This document shows positions 1 to 3,901 of a stretch of 5,007 bases of DNA, in pieces. Source of the stretch: an uncultured Bacillota bacterium (GTDB lineage: Bacteria > Bacillota > Clostridia > Christensenellales > UBA1242). Made by a program: the position numbers and the translations under genes. Each line of letters begins with the position of its first letter. The first letter of the stretch is position 1. The stretch covers positions 1 through 5,007 of the forward strand of contig URAC01000057.1 in assembly GCA_900545735.1 (NCBI GenBank), written 5' to 3'. A model generated the notes under the pieces. The model saw only the letters and a program-made list of their open reading frames with translations. It ran no database searches and was not told the origin of the DNA.

Positions 1-47
1 GAGATCATGCCTAGTCTCGTGGGCTCGGAGATGTGTATAAGAGACAG
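1..47 (+). other. Illumina Nextera (Tn5) P7-side adapter, not genomic
   Basis: Bases 29-47 read AGATGTGTATAAGAGACAG, the 19-bp Tn5 mosaic end used in Nextera tagmentation. Bases 14-28 (GTCTCGTGGGCTCGG) are the Nextera read-2 adapter. Bases 6-13 (CATGCCTA) occupy the i7 index position and match index N706 as I remember it. Bases 1-5 (GAGAT) are the end of the P7 primer. The order P7 tail, index, read-2 adapter, mosaic end is exactly that of a library molecule, so this is untrimmed read-through assembled onto the contig end. Genomic sequence begins at base 48. Confidence 0.98.
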
Positions 48-73
48 GTCTAATATTTTTAGGCGATTTTTTT
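48..73 (+). terminator. Remnant of an intrinsic terminator of a missing upstream gene
   Basis: GTCTAA (48-53) can pair with TTAGGC (59-64), with one G-U wobble, around the loop TATTT. A run of seven T follows at 67-73. The left arm starts at the first genomic base after the adapter, so the real stem may be longer and cut off. The preceding gene would read on the plus strand and lies outside the window. The visible stem is short and AU-rich. Confidence 0.4.
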
Positions 74-99
74 GTGATGCTAGCCCCTTCACAAACGGT

Positions 100-108
100 T
101 GTTATAAA
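100..108 (+). promoter_or_regulatory. Candidate extended -10 promoter for rplM-rpsI
   Basis: TGTTATAAA (100-108) is an extended -10 element (TGn followed by TATAAA). No good -35 lies 16-18 bp upstream, which an extended -10 can tolerate. Transcription would start near 115 and give a leader of about 84 nt before the rplM start. It is the best candidate between the upstream terminator remnant and rplM, but the match is modest. Confidence 0.35.
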
Positions 109-133
109 GATAGCGGATAACTTAATCAAGTTT

Positions 134-160
134 GCAACTGCAAGCGCGAACTGCATTTGC
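134..160 (+). promoter_or_regulatory. Leader hairpin upstream of rplM, possible L13-type autoregulatory leader
   Basis: GCAACTGCA (134-142) pairs with TGCATTTGC (152-160) apart from one C-U mismatch, around a nine-base loop. It lies 38 bases before the rplM ATG, in the 5' leader. Firmicutes rplM mRNAs often carry a structured leader (the Rfam family L13_leader) thought to mediate feedback by L13. I can see the hairpin and its position but cannot confirm that it fits that family's consensus. Confidence 0.35.
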
Positions 161-198
161 TAGAAGATTGTAAATAAAATAATTCGGAGGAAAATTCA

Positions 199-642
199 AT
201 GAAGTCATATATGGCAAAACCAGAAACTGTTGAAAGAAAATGGTATTTAGTTGATGCTGCTAACACTCCTCTTGGACGCGTTGCAAGCCAAGTTGCTTCA
301 ATATTGCGTGGTAAAAATAAACCAGTTTTCACACCACACGTAGACACAGGAGATTATGTTATCGTTATCAATTCTGATAAAATCGTTTTAACAGGTAAAA
401 AATTAATTCAAAAGAAATTCAAAAGATATTCAGGATATCAAGGCGGACTTAAAGAAGTTCAATACAAAAAAATGATGGAAGAAAAATCAGATGTTGCCCT
501 TCTTAGAGCTATCAAAGGAATGCTTCCAAAAAATGCACTTGGTAGAGAAATGGCAAGAAAAGTTAAAATCTACAAAGGCGCAGAACACCCACACGAAGCA
601 CAACATCCAGAATTAATTTCATTAAAAGGAGAAATTAAATAA
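199..642 (+). CDS. rplM: 50S ribosomal protein L13
   Basis: This encodes 147 residues, the usual length of bacterial L13, an early-assembling protein of the large ribosomal subunit that binds 23S rRNA. The N-terminus MKSYMAKPETVERKWYLVDA closely resembles Firmicutes L13 proteins, followed by a conserved TPLGRVAS segment, HVDTGDYVIVIN (about 49-60) and LTGKK. The family signature is clear in GMLPKNALGREMARKVKIY (about 107-125), followed by HPHEAQ. The ATG at 199 is chosen over M5 (211) because GGAGG at 186-190 lies 8 bases upstream and because family members start with the same MxxxMAKPE pattern. Its TAA shares one base with the rpsI ATG (TAATG), so translation is probably coupled and the two proteins are made in a fixed ratio. 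A structured leader may give feedback control. Nothing in the protein is unusual. Confidence 0.98.
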   Translation: MKSYMAKPETVERKWYLVDAANTPLGRVASQVASILRGKNKPVFTPHVDTGDYVIVINSDKIVLTGKKLIQKKFKRYSGYQGGLKEVQYKKMMEEKSDVALLRAIKGMLPKNALGREMARKVKIYKGAEHPHEAQHPELISLKGEIK

Positions 643-1076
643 TGGCAGAAGCAAAGAAAGCAGTTAAAGCAACATTAAAATCAAAGAAAATTCAATTTTG
701 CGCAACTGGAAGAAGAAAAAAATCTATCGCTCGTGTTAGATTGATACCAGGCGGAAACGGAACTATCGTTATCAATAAAAAAACTATTGACGAATATTTC
801 CCACAAGACCTTTTAAAATTAATTGTTAAACAACCATTAGAACTTACACAAAGCGCTAATAAATATGATGTTTACGTTAATGTTATTGGTGGCGGAATTG
901 CTGGTCAAGCTGGCGCTATTTGCCACGGAATTTCAAGAGCACTTGTTAAAGCAGAAGAAAATCTTAAAACTGAAATTAAGAAAGCAGGCTTCTTAACTCG
1001 TGACCCAAGAATGAAAGAACGTAAAAAATATGGTCTTAAAAAAGCAAGAAAAGCTTCACAATTCTCAAAGAGATAG
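642..1076 (+). CDS. rpsI: 30S ribosomal protein S9
   Basis: This encodes 144 residues of S9, a small-subunit protein whose basic C-terminal tail reaches the P-site tRNA. Visible family marks are ATGRRKKSIARVRLIPG (about 21-37), the S9 signature region GGGIAGQAGAICHGISRAL (about 83-101), the segment LTRDPRMKERKKYGLKKAR and the universal terminal SKR. Typical S9 has about 130 residues; the extra length is an N-terminal Lys/Ala-rich extension (MAEAKKAVKATLKSKK) before the conserved domain. The start is supported by AAGGAG at 626-631 and by the one-base overlap with rplM. The first position of the usual GTGRRK motif is alanine here. It is the last gene of the rplM-rpsI unit and is followed at once by an intrinsic terminator. 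Confidence 0.98.
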   Translation: MAEAKKAVKATLKSKKIQFCATGRRKKSIARVRLIPGGNGTIVINKKTIDEYFPQDLLKLIVKQPLELTQSANKYDVYVNVIGGGIAGQAGAICHGISRALVKAEENLKTEIKKAGFLTRDPRMKERKKYGLKKARKASQFSKR

Positions 1077-1085
1077 TATATTTCA

Positions 1086-1120
1086 AAAAAGCAAGGAATT
1101 CCCTTGCTTTTTATTTTTTA
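1086..1120 (+). terminator. Intrinsic terminator of rplM-rpsI
   Basis: GCAAGG (1091-1096) pairs with CCTTGC (1102-1107) around AATTC. The stem is extended by A1086-1090 pairing with T1108-1112, and a T-rich tail follows to 1119. It starts 9 bases after the rpsI stop and closes the ribosomal protein operon. Confidence 0.9.
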
Positions 1121-1127
1121 TTTATTA

Positions 1128-1156
1128 TTGATTTTTTTATAAAATTATGATACATT
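1128..1156 (+). promoter_or_regulatory. Candidate promoter for the 428-aa gene, giving almost no 5' leader
   Basis: TTGATT (1128-1133) and TACATT (1151-1156) are spaced by exactly 17 bp, which would place the transcription start near 1163, the A of the ATG. An overlapping alternative -10, TATGAT (1146-1151), is closer to TATAAT but has a poorer -35 (TTATTG, 1125-1130, 15-bp spacer) and would start transcription near 1158. Either choice leaves a leader of 0-5 nt, with no room for a Shine-Dalgarno sequence. A new promoter is expected here because the preceding operon is terminated at about 1112. Confidence 0.5.
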
Positions 1157-1162
1157 AACAAT

Positions 1163-2449
1163 ATGGAAATTCAGGCTGATAGTATTGAAGTTAAGAAACA
1201 AGTTTGGAAAAATCATATAAGTGGAGAAGAATATTCTGACCCACTAGAGATTTTTTATTATCAAAATTTATTGAAAGATGAAAAATATTCAAATCTATTG
1301 CTTGGCAACTTTAATTCTGAAGGCAACTATTCAATAGATAAAGAATTATTACAAGAATTAATCAATGTTAATAAATATATAACAGACAATATTGAAGGCG
1401 TATATCACCTAATCGCAAAGACACAAGAAAGTGAATTTGATTTACACTTTTTGTTAAAAATTAAAAACGATGAAGAAAACAACAAAAAGATTGCCGCACT
1501 TGTTTTAATTGAGCCATTTACAAGCGTTGATGGTCAAAACAATCAAGAACTTAATATAGTTGTCGCTCGCTATCGTGATGAAAATGATATATATTTTATG
1601 CCAAAAGTGGCAAAAGTTTTTCATATATTCGATAAGCGCGACGAAAATGGCCGTGAAGAAGAAAATGAAACGATTTTGCTAAATACTTTGAAATTAAAAA
1701 AGCAAATGAAGCTTTTAAATAGCAAATTAAGTGATTCAAACGAATATTTATCTCAATATTATATAGATAATGTCCTTGCCATTTTGAAGAAAAATCCAGG
1801 CAAATATTCAGAATATATTTTAAGAAAATATCAAATTTTGCTGGAAGAGCAAAAATCAAACATCAACAAAAAGAACTATTACAAACTTTTAAGGCTGGAG
1901 TTAGACAAACTTTTAAACTCCGCAAAGCATATTTGTGACAATCCTGACTTGTTAAAAGAGTTAAACGAACAAAAACAAATTTTTGTTGAAAATTTAAACA
2001 AATTTGAAGAAACAATAATCTCACCTGTCGCTGCGGCACCTAAAAAGGAAGAAGCCAAAAAGCCTGCCGCAAAAAAAGCAGCAGCTTCTGCCCCAAAAAA
2101 AGCCGTAGCAAAGAAAAAAGCAGCCGTTAAAAAAGCAGGAGCAGCAAAAAAGAAAGCTGCACAAGAGCCTTTTAAGTGGATTGCTAAACAAGCAACCTCA
2201 ACTTTGCAGCCTATTGTTTTAAAGCACAACCACACTGAAGTGCAAGCAGAAGCACCAGAACAGGCAAACAAACAGCCAATAGTTCCTCAAGATTTGTTTT
2301 TGGAAGATATTACACAACTCAATATTGAAGAAACGCAAATGCAAAATGTTAAAGTTGCTGATGAAGCTAAGCAAGATATTAAAGATAATATAACATTGCC
2401 AGAAACCAATAAAATTCAAACACTAAAAGATATGGGCTTAGAATTATAA
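1163..2449 (+). CDS. Unrecognised 428-aa cytoplasmic protein with histone-H1/AlgP-like Lys/Ala linker
   Basis: I do not recognise this family. There is no signal peptide or membrane segment, so it should be cytoplasmic. Residues 1-160 look like a mixed alpha/beta domain with hydrophobic strands (KIAALVLIEPF about 109-119, NIVVARYRD about 131-139). Residues 170-285 are strongly helical and charged, rich in Leu, Lys, Tyr and Asn, and may form helical bundles or coiled coil. Residues 288-333 are almost only Lys, Ala, Pro and Val (for example KKAVAKKKAAVKKAGAAKKK), like the tails of histone H1 and AlgP-type proteins, which bind DNA or RNA non-specifically. An acidic, Gln-rich tail (355-428) ends in LKDMGLEL. 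The start has no ribosome binding site and the promoter lies next to it, suggesting a leaderless mRNA. It is a single-gene unit between two terminators. A nucleic-acid-binding role is inferred from the linker alone. Confidence 0.85.
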   Translation: MEIQADSIEVKKQVWKNHISGEEYSDPLEIFYYQNLLKDEKYSNLLLGNFNSEGNYSIDKELLQELINVNKYITDNIEGVYHLIAKTQESEFDLHFLLKIKNDEENNKKIAALVLIEPFTSVDGQNNQELNIVVARYRDENDIYFMPKVAKVFHIFDKRDENGREEENETILLNTLKLKKQMKLLNSKLSDSNEYLSQYYIDNVLAILKKNPGKYSEYILRKYQILLEEQKSNINKKNYYKLLRLELDKLLNSAKHICDNPDLLKELNEQKQIFVENLNKFEETIISPVAAAPKKEEAKKPAAKKAAASAPKKAVAKKKAAVKKAGAAKKKAAQEPFKWIAKQATSTLQPIVLKHNHTEVQAEAPEQANKQPIVPQDLFLEDITQLNIEETQMQNVKVADEAKQDIKDNITLPETNKIQTLKDMGLEL

Positions 2450-2477
2450 AAAACGCACAAAATTTTGTGCGTTTTTT
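2448..2477. terminator. Bidirectional terminator between convergent genes
   Basis: Bases 2448-2462 are the exact reverse complement of 2463-2477, a perfect 30-bp palindrome with core ACGCACAAAATTTTGTGCGT. A T6 tract follows the stem on the plus strand (2472-2477) and A6 (2448-2453) gives a U6 tract on the minus strand. It overlaps the TAA of the 428-aa gene and lies 13 bases beyond the stop of the convergent 124-aa gene, so it can serve both. Confidence 0.93.
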
Positions 2478-2490
2478 AATTTGCTTTATA

Positions 2491-2865
2491 TTAAAATTCA
2501 AACGATTCTGTTTTTGTTGTTTTAGCAGATAATTTTCTAGGTTTTAAACCTAATGCTTTGTCAATTTCTTCAGTAATTTCTGGATTAAGGTCTCTAATAT
2601 TTTCAATATATTCTTTAGTGTCCACATTTAATTGTTTTGTTTGCTCTATTGAGAGCCTATTATACCAAACGTTCCAGTCAATTAAGCACAAACCATTTAA
2701 TTGGTATGTGTGCAAAATGGCGATATTCTTTCTTAAATCTCTTGACAAGTTAAATTTTTCTCTCACTTTTTTTGCAAGTTCGCTTTGCCTTTGATATTCT
2801 GCAGTGCCTTTTTCAAGTTGGTTGCACGCTTGAATTTTAACAATGCCATCTAAAAGATTTGCCAT
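2491..2865 (-). CDS. Unrecognised 124-aa soluble protein
   Basis: I do not recognise this protein. It has no membrane segment or signal peptide and looks mainly helical. Residues 1-45 (MANLLDGIVKIQACNQLEKG onward) are rich in Glu, Lys, Gln and Arg and may form an amphipathic or coiled-coil helix. A central part contains Trp and Tyr (DWNVWYNRLS, about 64-73), and the tail has Lys, Thr and Ser (KPRKLSAKTTKTESFEF). It has two cysteines, C14 and C60, not arranged as a metal site. The ATG is supported by an AAGGAAA ribosome binding site (complement of 2871-2877) about 5-7 bases upstream. A promoter with both consensus boxes stands about 30 bases before it, so it is probably well expressed. It is a single-gene unit ending at the shared terminator. 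Promoter, binding site and terminator together make it a convincing real gene despite its short length. Confidence 0.85.
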   Translation of the reverse strand: MANLLDGIVKIQACNQLEKGTAEYQRQSELAKKVREKFNLSRDLRKNIAILHTYQLNGLCLIDWNVWYNRLSIEQTKQLNVDTKEYIENIRDLNPEITEEIDKALGLKPRKLSAKTTKTESFEF

Positions 2866-2900
2866 AAGTCTTTCCTTCCCTTCTAAATATTTTCAATAAT

Positions 2901-2928
2901 ATTATACATAGTTTATTTTGCTTGTCAA
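2901..2928 (-). promoter_or_regulatory. Consensus housekeeping promoter of the 124-aa gene
   Basis: On the minus strand TTGACA (complement of 2923-2928) and TATAAT (complement of 2901-2906) are both perfect sigma-70/sigma-A consensus hexamers with a 16-bp spacer. Transcription should start near 2894, leaving a leader of about 29 nt that contains the ribosome binding site. A second TTGACA lies 13 bp further upstream (2936-2941), too far to pair with this -10. Confidence 0.88.
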
Positions 2929-2971
2929 GATGTTTTGTCAAAAATTTTTCAAAATTTTTTATCAATTAGGG

Positions 2972-3000
2972 TTGATTTTTGGCTATTTGTATAGTATAAT
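2972..3000 (+). promoter_or_regulatory. Promoter of the small membrane protein gene
   Basis: TTGATT (2972-2977) and TATAAT (2995-3000) have a 17-bp spacer, close to the sigma-A consensus. Transcription would start near 3007, about 15 nt before the ATG at 3022. A/T tracts upstream (about 2940-2962) could act as an UP element and are shared with the divergent promoter. Confidence 0.8.
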
Positions 3001-3010
3001 TTTTTTAACT

Positions 3011-3018
3011 AAGAGGTG
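3011..3018 (+). promoter_or_regulatory. Ribosome binding site that favours the ATG at 3022 over GTG at 3016
   Basis: AAGAGGTG matches the anti-Shine-Dalgarno region with one G missing. It lies 3-5 bases before the ATG at 3022. The in-frame GTG at 3016 is itself part of this site and has no binding site of its own, so the longer 79-residue reading is unlikely. Confidence 0.75.
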
Positions 3019-3021
3019 TTT

Positions 3022-3255
3022 ATGCATTTGTTGTTAAGTTTTAACGATTTCTGGGCAAAAGTTCAAACCTTTTTTCACGAAATGAACCAAATCGTCAAGA
3101 TTTTAATTATATCAATTTTTATGTTGCTTGCCCTTTTATCAATAATCAGATTTTTAAAACCTAAATATTCAGCAGATAAAAACAAGTTCAAAGTGTTGCC
3201 ATTAGTGCTTTTTGCGATATTTTTAGGTCTTGCTTGCTTCGTTATTTTTATATAG
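3022..3255 (+). CDS. Small two-helix membrane protein, upstream of secG
   Basis: This encodes 77 residues of unrecognised family. A short amphipathic N-terminus with Trp and Phe (SFNDFWAKVQTFFHEM) precedes a first membrane helix at about residues 24-44 (IVKILIISIFMLLALLSII). A basic loop follows (RFLKPKYSADKNKFK, about 43-57), then a second helix at about 57-77 that runs to the C-terminus. Six Lys/Arg in the loop and few elsewhere predict a cytoplasmic loop with both ends outside. That is also the topology known for SecG, whose gene starts 63 bases downstream. It has its own promoter and ribosome binding site, and no terminator separates it from secG, so read-through into secG is possible. 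A link to Sec function is only inferred from position and shape. The sequence lacks the Gln/Gly-rich SecG loop, so it is not simply a second SecG. Confidence 0.8.
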   Translation: MHLLLSFNDFWAKVQTFFHEMNQIVKILIISIFMLLALLSIIRFLKPKYSADKNKFKVLPLVLFAIFLGLACFVIFI

Positions 3256-3268
3256 TTATTAAAATAGT

Positions 3269-3296
3269 TTGCAATTTTAAAAATTTATGTTATAAT
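3269..3296 (+). promoter_or_regulatory. Promoter of secG, with extended -10
   Basis: TTGCAA (3269-3274) and TATAAT (3291-3296) have a 16-bp spacer, and TG at 3288-3289 makes an extended -10. The predicted start is near 3303, about 16 nt before the secG ATG. This gives secG its own transcription in addition to possible read-through from the small gene upstream. Confidence 0.82.
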
Positions 3297-3306
3297 GCCC
3301 AAGTTT

Positions 3307-3313
3307 AAAGGAG
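3307..3313 (+). promoter_or_regulatory. secG ribosome binding site, fixing the start at 3319
   Basis: AAAGGAG lies 5 bases before the ATG at 3319. An in-frame ATG at 3295 overlaps the -10 box of the secG promoter, so it would not be in the mRNA. The shorter start is therefore correct. Confidence 0.88.
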
Positions 3314-3318
3314 AAATT

Positions 3319-3627
3319 ATGTTAAATTTATTGTTAGAATCATTACCTGCTGACTGGATTGTTAAATCTTTCCCTATCATTAGATATGTTTTAATGTTCT
3401 TAATAGCCGCTGCTGCTATAGTTTTAATCGTTGTAACATTATTGCAAGAACACGATGATAACGGAAGTATGAACGCAATCACAGGAACATCAGAAAGTTA
3501 TTATTCACAAAACAAAGGTGAAACAACACAAGGCAAATTGAAAAAGGTTACAATCGCTATGGCTTCAATAATTGCAATTTCCATTGTTTTATTCTTTGTA
3601 ACATTAATTGTATATGCAGGCGCATAA
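3319..3627 (+). CDS. secG: Preprotein translocase subunit SecG
   Basis: This encodes 102 residues of SecG, the small accessory subunit of the SecYEG channel in the cytoplasmic membrane, which assists SecA-driven export. A first membrane helix (about 20-42, YVLMFLIAAAAIVLIVVTLL) ends in the LLQE stretch typical of SecG. A polar loop follows (43-76: NAITGTSESYYSQNKGETTQGKL), matching the usual Gly/Ser-rich SecG loop with its NKG...GKL stretch just before the second helix (about 77-99). The length is greater than the roughly 75 residues of many Gram-positive SecG proteins, mostly through a longer N-terminus. That N-terminus, MLNLLLESLPADWIVKSF, looks amphipathic. The asparagine- and aspartate-containing QEHDDNGSMN replaces the commoner glycine-rich start of the loop. 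Promoter, ribosome binding site and terminator are all visible, so it can be expressed alone. Confidence 0.9.
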   Translation: MLNLLLESLPADWIVKSFPIIRYVLMFLIAAAAIVLIVVTLLQEHDDNGSMNAITGTSESYYSQNKGETTQGKLKKVTIAMASIIAISIVLFFVTLIVYAGA

Positions 3628-3645
3628 AAATAAATGAATTTATTA

Positions 3646-3681
3646 AACCCCGTTTTAAATTTAAAACGGGGTTATTTTTTT
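3646..3681 (+). terminator. Intrinsic terminator of secG
   Basis: Bases 3646-3659 are the exact reverse complement of 3660-3673, a 28-bp perfect palindrome with an AACCCCG stem. T7 (3675-3681) follows after one A. It begins 18 bases after the secG stop. Confidence 0.95.
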
Positions 3682-3712
3682 GCAATTTTTAACTATAAAT
3701 ATTTTTAAAAAC

Positions 3713-3744
3713 AAAAAAACCGAACTGAGATTTCAATTCGGTTT
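3713..3744 (-). terminator. Intrinsic terminator of the tRNA-Asn transcript
   Basis: On the minus strand AAACCGAA (complement of 3737-3744) pairs with TTCGGTTT (complement of 3717-3724). After a mismatch the stem continues as TGA/TCA. A U-run follows (complement of A3713-3719, partly in the stem), then further T-rich sequence. It starts 3 bases after the CCA end of the tRNA. Confidence 0.88.
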
Positions 3745-3747
3745 ATT

Positions 3748-3822
3748 TGGCGCCCCCTGTAAGATTCGAACTTACGACCTATCGGTTAACAGCCGAGTGC
3801 TCCACCGCTGAGCTAAGGAGGC
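3748..3822 (-). tRNA. tRNA-Asn (anticodon GUU)
   Basis: The 75-nt minus-strand sequence folds as a standard cloverleaf: acceptor GCCUCCU/AGGGGGC with one U-G pair, D arm GCUC/GAGC, anticodon loop CUGUUAA with GUU at positions 34-36, five-base variable loop AGGUC, and T arm GUAAG/CUUAC with loop UUCGAAU. The discriminator is G and the 3' CCA is encoded (complement of 3748-3750), as in most Firmicutes. The anticodon region CUGUUAACCGAU is typical of bacterial tRNA-Asn. Two details differ from the B. subtilis type: the outermost anticodon-stem pair is C27 opposite U43, a mismatch, and position 21 is G rather than A. The tRNA has its own promoter and terminator. Confidence 0.97.
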
Positions 3823-3844
3823 ATATTCAATGCTTGCAAGGCGT

Positions 3845-3873
3845 ATTTTAATACATTTCTACGCTTATGTCAA
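3845..3873 (-). promoter_or_regulatory. Promoter of the tRNA-Asn gene
   Basis: On the minus strand TTGACA (complement of 3868-3873) and TAAAAT (complement of 3845-3850) have a 17-bp spacer. The -35 is perfect and the -10 matches 5 of 6. Transcription would start near 3838 with a leader of about 16 nt to be trimmed by RNase P. Because of it, the tRNA need not depend on transcription from the membrane protein gene upstream. Confidence 0.85.
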
Positions 3874-3901
3874 GCATTTTATTAAAAATTTTTAATCTTT
3901 T

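Noticed and set aside
29..47. Tn5 mosaic end, possible transposon border
   Set aside because: It is joined to Nextera read-2 adapter, index and P7 tail, so it is library sequence and not an insertion in the genome.
126..347. Minus-strand open frame of 73 codons over the rplM start
   Set aside because: It overlaps the rplM leader and coding region on the opposite strand and has no family features; it is a shadow of rplM.
1147..1158. Tiny upstream frame (ATG ATA CAT TAA) before the 428-aa gene
   Set aside because: It lies within the predicted -10 region, has no ribosome binding site and would not be in the mRNA if the promoter call is right.
1596..2419. Three minus-strand open frames inside the 428-aa gene
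   Set aside because: They lie opposite a long, coherent plus-strand gene. The Ala/Phe-rich translation at 1879-2271 is simply the complement of the Lys/Ala linker.
2558..2794. Plus-strand open frame of 78 codons
   Set aside because: It is antisense to the 124-aa gene, which has its own promoter, ribosome binding site and terminator.
3295..3318. Upstream ATG extending SecG by eight residues
   Set aside because: The ATG at 3295 overlaps the TATAAT of the secG promoter, and the ribosome binding site at 3307-3313 points to the ATG at 3319.
3285..3482. Minus-strand open frame of 65 codons over secG
   Set aside because: It is the complement of the SecG coding region and has no supporting signals.
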